Below the pieces are notes generated by a model, which did not search any database, was not told the DNA's origin, and saw only the letters and a program-made list of their open reading frames with translations. 58,933 nucleotides of DNA, from the NCBI GenBank assembly GCA_012032345.1, contig JAAUQI010000031.1, positions 1 to 58,933 on the forward strand. The letters run 5' to 3'. Position 1 is the first letter of the stretch; every line of letters begins with the position of its first letter. The translations under genes and the position numbers were made by a program. Below are positions 29,245-39,895 of this stretch, piece after piece. The DNA comes from Leptolyngbyaceae cyanobacterium RM1_1_2 (GTDB taxonomy: Bacteria > Cyanobacteriota > Cyanobacteriia > Phormidesmidales > Phormidesmidaceae).

Positions 29245-29778
29245 CTCAGACTTCGATTCCTGTGTTAGCCCAGCTTGAGGCTTTGCCCTATCTAGACGAG
29301 AGCGGCCAGATTCCTGACCAGTTCCAGGGCAAGGTGGGCACTTACGCTATTTTGTGATCAGGCTCAGATACTCCAGTACGTAGGTTATTCACGCGACGTT
29401 GCCCTGAGCCTGAAGCAGCATCTCATGCGTCAGCCTACCGCTTGCTACTGGGTCAAGGTGCAAACCATCGAGCGGCCCAGTCGCACAGTTTTAGAAGGTA
29501 TTCAAGACGCCTGGATGGCAGAGAATGGGCAAATCCCTGAGGGGAATGGGTCAGCAGCCGATCGCTGGAATCAGCCAGTGGATACTAAGCCAGCCATGAC
29601 TGACGAAGAACAGCAAAAATTTAAGCAGGCCGATGAGCTAGGTCAGACTAAGCTGCTGAAGCAAGTAGCGCGTCGAGTTGAGGCTGAGGTTCTAGAAGTG
29701 CTCAAACAGCGGGGCGTACAAATGGATCTGCGTTTTAACCCAAAGCTAAAAGAGCAGGGGCTGCTAGATTTGAAGTGA
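29241..29778 (+). pseudogene. GIY-YIG-type protein, frameshifted near residue 37
   Basis: The frame from ATG 29241 encodes an N-terminus ending GKVGTYAIL and stops at 29357. An overlapping frame carries on with DQAQILQYVGYSRDVALSLK, QHLMRQPTACYWVKVQTIE and VLEGIQDAWMAENG, the GIY-YIG-like core and tail of a cyanobacterial family. The join needs a one-base loss (or two-base gain) at ATTTTGTG, 29349-29357. The core Y-x-G-Y motif (YVGYSRD) is intact. Whether this is a true pseudogene or an indel error cannot be decided from the sequence. The tail from 29425 can be read alone as a 117-aa frame. Confidence 0.65.
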
Positions 29779-29799
29779 ACTGCTGTAGGTAAAAGAACA

Positions 29800-30147
29800 A
29801 TGACCGCTTCTGGCAATATGGGTCAAATTGATGTAGCTGCCTTGGCAGAGCGCTTAGCTCAGGCTGAAGAGCTTCAGCTCATTGATGTGCGTGAGGCCAA
29901 CGAGCTGGCGATCGCCCGACTTGAAGGCTTTGAGCATCTGCCTTTGAGCCAGTTTAAGCAGTGGGCTGAGCAGATTCAGGCTCGTTTTGACCCCAGCGCT
30001 GAAACGATAGTGATGTGTCACCACGGCATGCGATCGGCGCAGATGTGTCAGTGGCTGATTGCTCAAGGATTTACTCAGGTCAAGAATTTAACAGGCGGCA
30101 TTGATGCTTACGCCGACAAAATTGATCCGACCATGACTCGTTATTAG
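29800..30147 (+). CDS. Rhodanese-like domain protein
   Basis: 115 aa single rhodanese domain. LIDVREANELAIARLEG and the active-site loop VMCHHGMRSAQMCQWL are present; Cys in MCHHG is the persulfide-carrying residue. The GlpE-like short form is soluble. Likely sulfur transfer or redox signalling. It follows the GIY-YIG gene by 21 nt and probably shares its transcript. Confidence 0.88.
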   Translation: MTASGNMGQIDVAALAERLAQAEELQLIDVREANELAIARLEGFEHLPLSQFKQWAEQIQARFDPSAETIVMCHHGMRSAQMCQWLIAQGFTQVKNLTGGIDAYADKIDPTMTRY

Positions 30148-30258
30148 TCAATCCCCTGCGATCGCAAGTAAAGTATTTTTTACCTCTGCGTGAAGCAGCC
30201 TGCCTGAGCGGGTATCCTGCCCTCATAGCCACCTGCCCTGAATATAGAGCCATCTGCC

Positions 30259-30732
30259 ATGCTAAGCCAGCTAAGCCAGCTAAGCCTTGATACTGACGGA
30301 CGTTACGCCACCGATAACGAGCTGATGTTTTTGCAAGGCTACCTAAAAACAGCGCGTCTGCGGTTTGGCGCTTACCAAAAGATTCAGGCAGCAGAGGCCA
30401 AGATTATCGAGCAGGTTTACCAAAAGCTCAAGGCGATTGATGCTTCTTTGCTCAAAAATGGCAATACGGATTTGACTCAAAAGTGGAAGACAGATACGAT
30501 TCGCATTTTGCGCTACGCGGCGACGGCTTTGCTAATTGACGATCCAGACACGTTCCGAGAGCGAATGCTGCTCTGGTTTCAGACGATTATGCGCTCCTTT
30601 AAGGCTGAGCGCAGCTGTAATGCCACTTATGTGGTGATGCAAGACGTTGTCAAGCAGTTTCTTTCGCCCCAGGAAGCCGAGCTTTTTTGCCCTATTTTAG
30701 AAATGAGCCGCGAAATTTTAGGCCAGGGATAG
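30259..30732 (+). CDS. Orphan phycobilisome-family (globin-like) protein
   Basis: 157 aa. It shares the phycobilisome-subunit fold: TDGRYATDNELMFLQGYLK, RLRFGAYQKIQAAEAKIIE, ILRYAATALLIDDPDTFRE. It lacks the usual Cys-84 chromophore context; its two Cys lie later, in RSCNATYVV and ELFCPILE. It is therefore probably not a normal light-harvesting subunit and may be regulatory or bind a chromophore differently. The gene stands alone, with no apc/cpc genes nearby. Its first codons are a threefold 9-bp repeat. Confidence 0.75.
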   Translation: MLSQLSQLSLDTDGRYATDNELMFLQGYLKTARLRFGAYQKIQAAEAKIIEQVYQKLKAIDASLLKNGNTDLTQKWKTDTIRILRYAATALLIDDPDTFRERMLLWFQTIMRSFKAERSCNATYVVMQDVVKQFLSPQEAELFCPILEMSREILGQG

Positions 30733-30871
30733 CCAAGGAAATTTGGCCCTAGCCAGGGTTTGTTTCAAAGCCTACCCAAAGCCTGTAGTTATTGCAGTAG
30801 TGTCTATCCTGAATGCCTGAGCAGGTGGGATAAATTATTGGCTGGTTGGGCAAATATTCGTACTTGTCAGC

Positions 30872-32200
30872 TTAACCCCCTGGGTTTTGGGTATTCTCAA
30901 CCGGGCCGTACAGCTCTTGAAGAAAAGCGCCCACCAGATAGAGAGAACCGCACAAAACCCTGAGTCCTGGAAACAGGGTAGCAGCCGGTAGAGCTGTGAT
31001 CAAGTCTGCTGAGGTTTGACACAGGGATAGCTTAGGGCAAACAGATTGCGCTATCTCAGCTAGCTGCACTGGGTTCGCCGAAAGATGACCGGGTACAGAT
31101 ACCAGATAAAGGCGATCGCCGGGACGCAGCAAAGCCTCAAAAACATCGGCATGATCCTTGGTAGCCAGCATTCCCATAATCCAGGTTGCGGTTGTAGAAG
31201 CACAGTCGGCCCCGAGCTGATCGACATACTGGCGCAGCGCCACCGCCGCCGCCGGGTTGTGAGCGCCATCCAGCAACAGCGGGTAACGCTTGCCTGCTGC
31301 ATCCACCCAGTCAGTCCACTGCAGCCGCCCTGCCCACTGGGTCTGGGCCATCCCCTGCTGTATGGCAGTTTCAGAGATCTCCCAGCCCTGCTGCTGCAGG
31401 CTTTCTAAAGCCGCGATCGCCACCGCCGAATTCACCAGCTGATGTGCGCCTGAGAGCGAGAGTGAGTAGTCAATCTGAGTCTGTGTGCCCAAATATCGCG
31501 CTCGGCCCTCGCCTAAATCTTGGGCTGGCTGGGGCCACACAGCTGGACAGTTTAGGCTTTTTAGTCGCGCTTGAAAGACCGCAGCAGCAGCGGCTGGCTG
31601 CGGTGCAATCACGGCGGGGCAGTCGGCTTTCAAAATTCCGGCCTTTTCCCCAGCAATATCGGCTACAGTTGGCCCCAAGCGCTGCCAGTGTTCTCTGCTA
31701 ATGGGCGTAATGACGCTGACCAAGGGGCGATCGCAAACGTTGGTCGCATCTAGGCGACCGCCTAAGCCGACCTCAATTACGGCGATATCTACACATTCCT
31801 CGGCAAAGTGCAGCCAGGCCGCTGCGGTGAATATTTCAAACTGAGTTGGGGTAGACTCAGCGGCAGCAACGGCAGCAATAACGGTCTCTAAGCGCGATCG
31901 CAGCGCCTCTGGCATAATCATCTGGTTGTTGATACAAATCCGTTCACACCAGTTGACTAAGTGCGGTGAGGTGTAGCGGCCCACCCGGTAGCCTGCCTGG
32001 GTCAGCACGGAAGATAGATAGGCACAGACAGAGCCTTTACCGTTGGTGCCTGCGACGTGGATGATCGGCACTCGATTTTGGGGATTGCCTAAATTTGCCA
32101 GGAGCCGCTCAATTCTAGTCAAGCTTAAATGGACGCCGAAGTGAGCGAAACGCTGAAGGATTTGATTAATATCGCTCAAAATTGGACTTGATTCTGTCAT
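30872..32200 (-). CDS. folC: Bifunctional folylpolyglutamate synthase / dihydrofolate synthase
   Basis: 442 aa. Mur-ligase family: HVAGTNGKGSVCAYLSS (P-loop, about residue 48), RYTSPHLVNWCERI, VIEVGLGGRLDATNV and the C-terminal LLLDGAHNPAAAVAL. It adds glutamate to dihydropteroate and to folate tails. ATG 32200 is preferred over GTG 32203. The gene downstream on the same strand is unrelated, and the C-terminus is unusual only in a short ending (GPVENTQNPGG). Confidence 0.95.
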   Translation of the reverse strand: MTESSPILSDINQILQRFAHFGVHLSLTRIERLLANLGNPQNRVPIIHVAGTNGKGSVCAYLSSVLTQAGYRVGRYTSPHLVNWCERICINNQMIMPEALRSRLETVIAAVAAAESTPTQFEIFTAAAWLHFAEECVDIAVIEVGLGGRLDATNVCDRPLVSVITPISREHWQRLGPTVADIAGEKAGILKADCPAVIAPQPAAAAAVFQARLKSLNCPAVWPQPAQDLGEGRARYLGTQTQIDYSLSLSGAHQLVNSAVAIAALESLQQQGWEISETAIQQGMAQTQWAGRLQWTDWVDAAGKRYPLLLDGAHNPAAAVALRQYVDQLGADCASTTATWIMGMLATKDHADVFEALLRPGDRLYLVSVPGHLSANPVQLAEIAQSVCPKLSLCQTSADLITALPAATLFPGLRVLCGSLYLVGAFLQELYGPVENTQNPGG

Positions 32201-32226
32201 CACCCTGCAAAAAAGCCGCCAACAGC

Positions 32227-32835
32227 TTATTTTAGAGCTTCGACTGGGTAAAAACAGCGATCGCTGAGGGAGTAGCGCCAGCCAGTGCCTTGTGGATCTT
32301 GGCGTTTAGACCAGTCCAGAAAATCGGGAGTCTGTTTGCGGCGGTGGATGATTTCAACGGACAGATCAAGGCGGCGGGCCAGGGCAGCAGGGGACAGCGC
32401 TAAGCTCAAATCGGGTTCTAGCATCGTTGTTGTTTGGGGCTGCTCAGGCTGTGAACTGGGCGGTGCCGGGATGGTGAGGCTATAAAAGCGGTAGAGAACA
32501 TCGCCGTAGTCTGTGGGTTCAAACAGAGCGGAAAATTCTTTAGCTCGGATGTTTAAGTAAGCTTTGGCGTCTTGGGGATTGAGGTTGGCCGTCATGGCAA
32601 AGTCTAAGACACTGATGCGGCCCTCGTGCTGACGCAGCAGGTCATAAAAAATTTTGTTTAGCTGGCTCTCTTCAGTGCGGGTTTGCGATCGCCGCTGTTT
32701 CCAGGCTAAAGAAGTGGCAATACCCAGCGCTAGCGCCAGCAGCCAAGGCAGTAGCGCCTGGATCATCAAAAAGGCCAAAAACAGCAGGGCCAGCAGCCCT
32801 AGACTATACAGAAACCGATTTTCTGGATTTATCAC
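32227..32835 (-). CDS. Membrane protein with C-terminal soluble domain, hypothetical
   Basis: 202 aa. Two closely spaced N-terminal helices (FLYSLGLLALLFLAFLMIQ, LLPWLLALALGIATSLAW) are followed by a cytosolic region with LNKIFYDLLRQHEGRISVLD, a winged-helix-like segment (ANLNPQDAKAYLNIRA) and a C-terminal SLSDRCFYPVEALK. It lies 27 nt upstream of folC on the same strand and is probably co-transcribed with it. Function unknown. Confidence 0.6.
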   Translation of the reverse strand: MINPENRFLYSLGLLALLFLAFLMIQALLPWLLALALGIATSLAWKQRRSQTRTEESQLNKIFYDLLRQHEGRISVLDFAMTANLNPQDAKAYLNIRAKEFSALFEPTDYGDVLYRFYSLTIPAPPSSQPEQPQTTTMLEPDLSLALSPAALARRLDLSVEIIHRRKQTPDFLDWSKRQDPQGTGWRYSLSDRCFYPVEALK

Positions 32836-33036
32836 TGCCTGCCCTACAAAATTTTTATCTGCTAAAAGCCTCCATATATTTGATATTAAATCTTTTGGCT
32901 AAGAGTCGGTAGCCGCGATCGGCGAGTAACTTTGGCTGAACTAAAACAGATTGATGAACTACAGTCTCGTTTCCAGATAGAGCTGAGCGGTAGAATGCAG
33001 GCAGATGAGACCGTCTTTCCTTTGCTGTGAACCCTT

Positions 33037-36000
33037 ATGCTGCGCGATCGCAAAGTGTCTAGGCGTCAGGTGTCTTACCTGAAATGGGCGACCCTGATGT
33101 TGACTACCTTTTTAGTATTCAACATTGCCATGTTTTTCTGGGCAGAAGGGCTGTGGTTTCAGGAAGTTGATTATCTGTCTGTTTTTTGGCTACGGCTAAA
33201 AACACAGATCAGCCTGGGGCTATTTTTCTGCTTGACCAGCCTAGGGGTTTTGGGCGGAAACCTATGGCTGACGCAGAAGTGGGCCTATGTCAAAGTTGAA
33301 GGCGATCGCCGTTCTCGTCAGGGCATCGGGCTGCGCTGGCTGCTGCTAATCGGGCTGGGTCTAGGGCTGTTGATGGCTGTTCAACTGCTCTACCAGGGCA
33401 AACTGCGGCCAGTCACTGGCAGCCAAGTAACACCATCTACAACCGCAGCCTGCCCACCCCCCTCTGGATCAAACCAGACGCAGTGCAGGTATTGTTGAGC
33501 CAGCTTGCTGCCGCTCCCTGGCAGGGGGTGCTACTGCTGGTCGTAGCGGTTGGCTTTGTCATTTTGCCGCAGCTTCTCAGCGCGATCGCGGCTGTCTTGA
33601 TGAGCCTTGGGTTTGGCTTGGTGATGTCTGGCCAGTGGCTTAAGTTTCTGACGGCTCTCAGGCCCACCTTGTTTGCGCAGGCTGATCCTGTATTTCAGCG
33701 CGATATCAGCTTTTATATCTTTCGCTTACCCGTTGCTGAACTGCTGGAGTTTTGGCTGGCCGGACTGTTATTTTTTTCCCTGATTATGGTGACGCTAATC
33801 TATTTGCTCTCAGGGAAAAGCCTCAGCCAGGGAAGGTTCTACCGATTTTTACCCGTACAGCAGCGACATCTTTATGGCTTAGCCGGGAGCCTGCTGCTGG
33901 CAACCAGCTTTGGACATTGGCTCACTCGCTATCAGCTTTTGTATTTTACCCAGGGAGTCACCTATGGAGCTAGCTACACTAGCGTCCACGTTAACCTACC
34001 CGTCAACACCGGACTCAGTCTTTTAGCTTTTAGCTTAGCCTTGGTGATGCTGTGGCGCACGATCTTTTGGTCGGTTAGCTTTGGCAGTCTGCTGGAGTGG
34101 CTGACTGAGGTGGGTCATCACCGGCACGCTTATTTGCCCCCGATCTCAAAACATCCCCCCACCCTGCGACTGCTATTTTGGGGACTTAGCGTTTATGGAC
34201 TGCTGGTTTTGCTGGGCGGCATAATTGCCCCCGTTGTTGTACAGCGGCTGGTAGTACAGCCCAATGAGCTAGCGCGTGAGCGGCCTTATATAGAGCGATC
34301 GATTGCGTTTACGCGCTCTGCCTTTGACCTAGACAATATTCAGGTAGAGTTCTTTGAGCCTGACTACGCGCTGACTTTACAAGATCTAGAGCAAAACAGT
34401 CAGACAATTAACAATATTCGAGTTTGGGATACGCGCCCCCTGCTGGAGAGCAACCGTCAGCTCCAGCAGATTCGGCTCTACTATGAGTTCTTAGATGCCG
34501 ATGTCGATCGCTACTCGTTAATCCGCGATGACGGCACTATCGATCGCCGTCAGGTGCTGATTTCAGCCCGAGAGCTTAACTATGAACAGGTTCCGACTGA
34601 AGCTAAAACCTGGGTGAATGAGCACCTAATTTATACCCACGGCTATGGTTTTACCATCAGTCCGGTGAATACTGCCGCTGACAGCGGACTGCCCGACTAT
34701 TTCATTCAAGATATTGCCCATGTGCCCAGCAGCGAAGTAGTCCGGCGCAGCATTCCGGTGGGGGAACCGCGCATCTACTTTGGCGAACTCACCGATACCT
34801 ATGTGATGACTCGAACTCGCGTAGAAGAGCTAGATTATCCCAGCGGCAGTGATAACGTCTACAACACCTACGGCGGACGGGCCGGTATCACCATTGGCAG
34901 CTGGTGGCAGCGCCTATTGTTTGCCAAACACCTAAACGACTGGCAGATGCTTTTCACTGCCGACTTCACGCCTGATACGCGACTGCTATTTCGCCGCAAC
35001 ATTAAAGAGCGTATCGAAACTATTGCGCCCTTTCTGCGCTTTGACGCCGATCCCTATCTGGTGGTCGCTGATGTAGACCAAACCGATATTGAGAAAGCAC
35101 CTGAAGCTGTCATCAAGAGAGACGAACCCAACTACCTTTACTGGATCATTGACGCCTATACTACCAGCGCCCGCTATCCCTACTCTGACCCGGGCAGCTA
35201 TGACTTCAACTACATTCGTAACTCAGTCAAGATTGTGGTTGATGCCTATCATGGCTCGGTTAATTTCTATGTGGCAGATGCCACCGATCCAATTATTCAA
35301 ACCTGGGGCAAGCTCTTTCCCAACATGTTTCAGTCGCTGGACGATCTGCCGCCTGCTCTCAGAGAGCACATTCGCTATCCGCAGGACTTTTATCAGGTGC
35401 AGTCAGATCAGCTCATGACCTACCACATGACCGATCCGCAGGTTTTCTACAACCGGGAAGACCAGTGGCGAGCACCGAGCGAGATTTATGCTAAAGAGTC
35501 GCAGGTGGTCGAGCCTTACTACTTGATCATGCGCCTGCCGGCTCAGGAGTCCGCTGAGTTTATTTTGCTGCGGCCTTTTACTCCTGCCCAGCGCAACAAC
35601 TTAGTCGCCTGGCTAGCGGCGAGTTCAGACGGCGATCGCTACGGACAGATGCTGCTCTATCGCTTTCCTAAGCAAGAGCTGGTCTTTGGCCCTGAGCAAA
35701 TCGAAGCTCGGATCAATCAGGATCCACAAATTTCGCAGCGGATTTCGCTTTGGGATACTCAAGGGTCACGGGCGAATCAGGGAAATCTGCTGGTGATTCC
35801 AATTGAGCAGTCGCTGCTATACGTTGAGCCGCTGTATCTGGAGGCCGAGCAAAATCGATTGCCCATATTGGCACGGGTAATTGTAGTTTATCAAAACCGC
35901 ATTGCTATGGCTGCAACTCTAGAGCAGTCTTTAGAAGCCGTATTTGGGCAAAATCCGCCCCCTAGTGCTCCTCCCATTCTGCGAGAGTTAGGCGAGAACC

Positions 36001-36095
36001 CTGCCACCGATGAACTGACGCCGCTGATTGACTCTGCTGGAGCCGATGGAGGTGCTGATACGGGCACAGTTGCAGCTCCCGATTCGGAACTTTGA
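33037..36095 (+). pseudogene. UPF0182 family membrane protein, frameshifted near residue 129
   Basis: Residues 1-129 (33037-) carry several transmembrane helices (LMLTTFLVFNIAMFFWAEGL, QISLGLFFCLTSLGVLGG). The frame then derails and stops at 33498. A second frame contains TIYNRSLPTPLWIKP just before the next long open frame (33483-36095), so restoring one base near 33418-33422 joins them. The C-terminal half is a large extracytoplasmic domain ending in an acidic tail. UPF0182 proteins are about 1,000 aa, as here once joined. The function is unknown. Because everything else is intact, an indel error is as likely as true inactivation. Confidence 0.75.
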
Positions 36096-36287
36096 TCACA
36101 CTGGCTGCTAAGAAAAAAATCCCCAACAACTGCCAGGGATTTATCTCAGGGTGCATCTACCACTCCTTTATTGCGTTCGACTGATGCCGTATCCGGAAAA
36201 TATCTCAGGTTTTTTCGGAACTTGTGAGGCGCACACTCGACTTCTAAACAGGCTAACGTAGTAACGGCTTGTCAAAATGGGTGGGCA

Positions 36288-38129
36288 ATGGCTCAGGTAA
36301 GACAGTTTAGATTCTCTAGAGACTCTCGCCGAAGGACAATACCCCAATCGTTGGGGCTGTTAGGCGCGATCGCGAGCTGCTTTGTGCTGACAGGCTGTAG
36401 TACTGAGTCGGCTACAGAGTCAACCCCGACTGCTGCCACGCCAGCGGTGATAGAGCAGAGCGCTACTGCTGATGCCACAACGCTGAGGCTGCTCTATACC
36501 CGCATTCCAGAATCGCTGAATCCGCATTTAGCAACGGGTTTTCAGGATTTTGAGGTGGCCCGGATTGTCTATGAGCCACTGGCAAGCTACGACGCTGCCG
36601 GACAGCTGGTGCCGATTTTGGCGGCTGAGGTTCCCAGCTTGGAAAACGGTGGCGTAGCTGAGGATGGGCGCACGGTGATCTGGAAACTGCGTCAAAATGT
36701 AGGCTGGTCAGACGGTAAGCCGCTCACAGCCGCCGACGTGGTTTTTACCTACGAGTTTGTGCATAACTCCGAGGTTGCTGCTGCCACCGCCCAATACTAC
36801 AAAGGGATTAAGGCCGTAGAAGCGATCGATGACCATACCGTCAAGATTACCTTTGAGCAGCCCAATCCGGCCTGGGCGCTTCCCTTTACCGGGCAAAACG
36901 GCGTGATTTTGCCGCAGCACATCTTTGCTGACTATAACGGCCTCAAGGCCAGAGAGGCCCCAGCAAACTTTGAACCTGTGGGCACAGGCCCTTACCAGAT
37001 AGAGTCTTTTAAGTCAGGACACCTAGTGTTTAAGCGCAATCTTAACTACTGGGGGGAGCCACCATATTTTAAGCAGGTGGATATTTTTGGCGGCATTGCC
37101 CCTTATGCGGCGGCGCGGGCGGTGCTGAAGACCGGAGAAGCCGACTTTGCCCACAATCTTCAGGTTGAGGCTGAAACTTTAGATGAACTTGAAGCCGAGG
37201 GTAGTGGAGAAGTGGTCACAACTTTGGGCGCTTCGGTGGAGCGGATTATGCTAAATCCCACCGATCCCAACCGGGAAACAGCCAGCGGGGAGCGATCGAG
37301 TCTTGAAAATCCGCACTCGTTTTTGAGCGATCGCCAGGTAAGACAGGCCATCAGCTATGCCATCGACCGTCAGTTTATTGCTGAAAAACTCTACGGCAAA
37401 ACTGGGCAGCCCACGGCCCAGCTTTTAGTTGCCCCCGCCCCTTATGTCTCCAAGCGCATCAGCGCTGACTACGACCTCAGCCGAGCCGCAGCGCTGCTAG
37501 AAGAGGCTGGCTGGAGCGATACCAACGGAGACGGCACCCGCGACCAAGATGGGGTTGAAATGAATGTCGTGTTTCAAACCTCAGTAAATCCGGTGCGCCA
37601 AAAAATGCAGGCCATTGTTAAGGCTAACCTGGAAGCGATCGGCATCGGCGTTGAGATTAAGCGAGTGCGGGTAGATGACTTTTTCTCAGCCGACCCAGCC
37701 CAGACTAACAGCATTAACCGCTTCTATGCCGACTTGCAGACCTACAACGTTGGCAACGATAACCCCGATCCAGAAGTGTATATGAGCTGGTGGATCTGCG
37801 ATGAAATTGCCAGTCAGGCTAATAACTGGCAGAAACCTAACAATGCCCGCTACTGCAACCCGGAGTATGACGCGCTGTGGCAAGCGGCCAGCCAGGAACT
37901 CGACCCCCAGAAGCGAGCTGAGCTGTTTCAGCAGATGGACGAGCTGCTGGCTGAGGATGTGGCGGTGCTCCCGGTAGTGCGACGGGCGATCGCCAATGGC
38001 GTCAGCCAAACTCTAGTTGGCCTGAACCCTACCCCCTGGGATACTAGCACCTGGGATATTGGCCGCTGGCGACGGGCTGAGACACCACAACCCGCAGTTT
38101 CAGAAGCGGATCAGGAGACAGAATCCTGA
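36288..38129 (+). CDS. ABC transporter substrate-binding lipoprotein (peptide/nickel type)
   Basis: 613 aa. Lipoprotein signal (LGLLGAIASCFVLTGC, lipidated Cys). Family-5 solute-binding fold: IPESLNPHLATGFQDFEVAR, the conserved KLRQNVGWSDGKPLTAADVV and GPYQIESFKSGHLVFKRN, and a Gly/Asp-rich loop SDTNGDGTRDQDG. It binds oligopeptides or nickel complexes in the periplasm. No permease or ATPase gene is adjacent, so the transporter partners must lie elsewhere. It is the last core-type gene before the integron cassette array. Confidence 0.92.
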   Translation: MAQVRQFRFSRDSRRRTIPQSLGLLGAIASCFVLTGCSTESATESTPTAATPAVIEQSATADATTLRLLYTRIPESLNPHLATGFQDFEVARIVYEPLASYDAAGQLVPILAAEVPSLENGGVAEDGRTVIWKLRQNVGWSDGKPLTAADVVFTYEFVHNSEVAAATAQYYKGIKAVEAIDDHTVKITFEQPNPAWALPFTGQNGVILPQHIFADYNGLKAREAPANFEPVGTGPYQIESFKSGHLVFKRNLNYWGEPPYFKQVDIFGGIAPYAAARAVLKTGEADFAHNLQVEAETLDELEAEGSGEVVTTLGASVERIMLNPTDPNRETASGERSSLENPHSFLSDRQVRQAISYAIDRQFIAEKLYGKTGQPTAQLLVAPAPYVSKRISADYDLSRAAALLEEAGWSDTNGDGTRDQDGVEMNVVFQTSVNPVRQKMQAIVKANLEAIGIGVEIKRVRVDDFFSADPAQTNSINRFYADLQTYNVGNDNPDPEVYMSWWICDEIASQANNWQKPNNARYCNPEYDALWQAASQELDPQKRAELFQQMDELLAEDVAVLPVVRRAIANGVSQTLVGLNPTPWDTSTWDIGRWRRAETPQPAVSEADQETES

Positions 38130-38607
38130 TGCAGCGCTGTGTGCAGGTAAATCAACGTGGATTCAATGACACCATTTGAGAGGTGAGGATGAGGGTAGGT
38201 ATCCGCCACGACGAAGGTGATGAAGATAGCTAGAAAAAGCCGATTTAGACGAATGGAAATCTGAGCAATAGTCATGGTCACACCGTTGAAAACGCTACTG
38301 AACATTCAGGTCTCTGGTAGCCTATAATTCTGGCGGTTAGAGGGCTATGCACATAGGTTGCTACACGGCGATCGCTGAGATTTTTGCTAGAAAGGGAGAA
38401 ACTGCTATCTGGTGCAGGGTAAGCGCAAGAATCGATAAAGACTGCCTTATTGAGAATAGTAGCCACTTCCATGTCAATAGAGCCAAGCTGTTGACATAGG
38501 TGAGAACGAAAGAATGAAGCTTTCAGCCACGTCCGTATCGCCCGAAAGCCAATGCACACTTTGGATGCAATTTTCTTGCGCTTACCCTGGTATCACAACT
38601 CCTCATA
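38130..38607. other. Intergenic region at the distal edge of the cassette array
   Basis: 478 bp between the lipoprotein gene and the first attC. A short plus-strand stretch ending at about 38605 (KPMHTLDAIFLRLPWYHNSS) looks protein-like but has no start and is preceded by a stop, so it may be a decayed gene end. No other gene is supported. Confidence 0.4.
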
Positions 38608-38694
38608 AGCGAACGGCTCAAATCAGCGGCGGCAGATAACCCCGAACCCAACACCAGTGACTTTCGTCCGTCCGCTGCATTTGAATTGTTAGGT
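38608..38694 (-). repeat. attC site 1 (terminal; degenerate R')
   Basis: Minus-strand R'' CCTAAC (38688-38694 region) and arms CAAATGCAGCGG / CCGCTGATTTG with one extra base. The R' end reads GTTCGCT instead of GTTAGCT-like, as expected where the array abuts non-cassette DNA. Cassette 11 ends here. Confidence 0.85.
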
Positions 38695-38833
38695 TGCCGT
38701 CGCTAATCAGTCGATCGAATTATTGTACGTTTTTATACCGAACGCAACTTTGATTTACAAATAAGGCATCGAACGTCACTTTTTAAGATATAATCACATA
38801 CCCAGAACACTTGTACAACAAGCTCTTGAAACT

Positions 38834-39895
38834 TTGATGAACTCTCATCTTACCGCTCTAAATGCTTTACGCTTGCCCCAAAGAAGGAGCAAAGAGTTTG
38901 TGGCAGTTTCGTTGTTTTCAGGCGGTGGGGGATTAGATCTAGGCTTATCACTAGCAGGATTTGATTTTAGATATGCAAATGATGAAGTTCAGTATTATTG
39001 CGATACCATTTCCTATAACTTCCTAGACTGCATAACAGAAGCTAAAGATGTCAGAGATTTGAAAGGGCAAGAAATTAAAGAGCTTATTAAGGCAGAGAGA
39101 ATAAGCCTTATAGCGGGAGGTCCACCGTGTCAAGCCTTCAGTATTTTAGGCAAGAGAGGCTCATTTTCAGACTTGCGAGGACAACTTGTTTTTGATTATA
39201 TCCGTCTTATTAATGAATTGGAGCCAGAAGCATTTGTCTTTGAAAATGTTCCAGGATTATTAACTCTTAATGGCGGTGAGGATTGGGAAAAACTCTATTA
39301 CCATTTTCAAGTTGAAACTGGATACGACATCTACACTTCTACTCTAAATTCTGCTGATTATGGAGTTCCACAAATCAGAAAAAGAGTATTTGTGGTGGGT
39401 TTCCGTCAGCCTATTAAATTTGCATTTCCTAATCCTGAATATAGAGATCCATCAAGTTTAGATTTGCTCAACCAGCACTTACCAGACTGGATACCTGCAA
39501 AATTTGCTCTAGAAAACGTTGATGGTTTACCAAACCATGACATTCGTATTCATGGGGATAGGGTACGCACTCGGTATGAGCAGATTCCTCAAGGTGGAAG
39601 AGACAAAGTAGACCATACAGATAGAATCGATCCAGAAAGACCTTCAGGAACAGTATTAGTTGGTTCTAAAGCTGGAGGGGGTAGACCTCATATCCATCCA
39701 TATCTGCCCCGACATATTACTGTTAGAGAGGCGGCACGTCTTCAATCATTTCCAGATTGGTACAAATTTTTAGGAACCTCAACAGCACAGTATAGGCAGG
39801 TTGGTAATGCTGTGCCTCCATTGCTTGCCCTTGCAGTCGGAAAATCTATTAAGACTACCCTGAAAACCCTGAAGAAAAAGGAGTTAGTGTTTTGA
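38834..39895 (+). CDS. DNA (cytosine-5) methyltransferase
   Basis: 353 aa. C5 methyltransferase motifs in order: I SLFSGGGGLDLGLSLAGFD, IV LIAGGPPCQAFSILG with the catalytic Cys, VI FVFENVPGLL, VIII QIRKRVFVVGFR, X YRQVGNAVPPLLALAVGK. It methylates cytosine in a fixed target and protects the host from the coupled endonuclease. The gene runs opposite to most cassette genes. Its stop overlaps the next gene by 4 nt. The cassette (attC2 to attC1) carries only this pair. Confidence 0.93.
   Translation: MMNSHLTALNALRLPQRRSKEFVAVSLFSGGGGLDLGLSLAGFDFRYANDEVQYYCDTISYNFLDCITEAKDVRDLKGQEIKELIKAERISLIAGGPPCQAFSILGKRGSFSDLRGQLVFDYIRLINELEPEAFVFENVPGLLTLNGGEDWEKLYYHFQVETGYDIYTSTLNSADYGVPQIRKRVFVVGFRQPIKFAFPNPEYRDPSSLDLLNQHLPDWIPAKFALENVDGLPNHDIRIHGDRVRTRYEQIPQGGRDKVDHTDRIDPERPSGTVLVGSKAGGGRPHIHPYLPRHITVREAARLQSFPDWYKFLGTSTAQYRQVGNAVPPLLALAVGKSIKTTLKTLKKKELVF

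Noticed and set aside
36113-36142. Possible terminator after the UPF0182 gene (AAATCCC/GGGATTT)
   Set aside because: The stem is only 7 bp and its T-tract lies on the minus strand, where no gene ends nearby.
38278-38559. 93-aa minus-strand reading frame near the array end
   Set aside because: No ribosome site, no motif, and a better protein-like segment exists on the other strand; left as intergenic.
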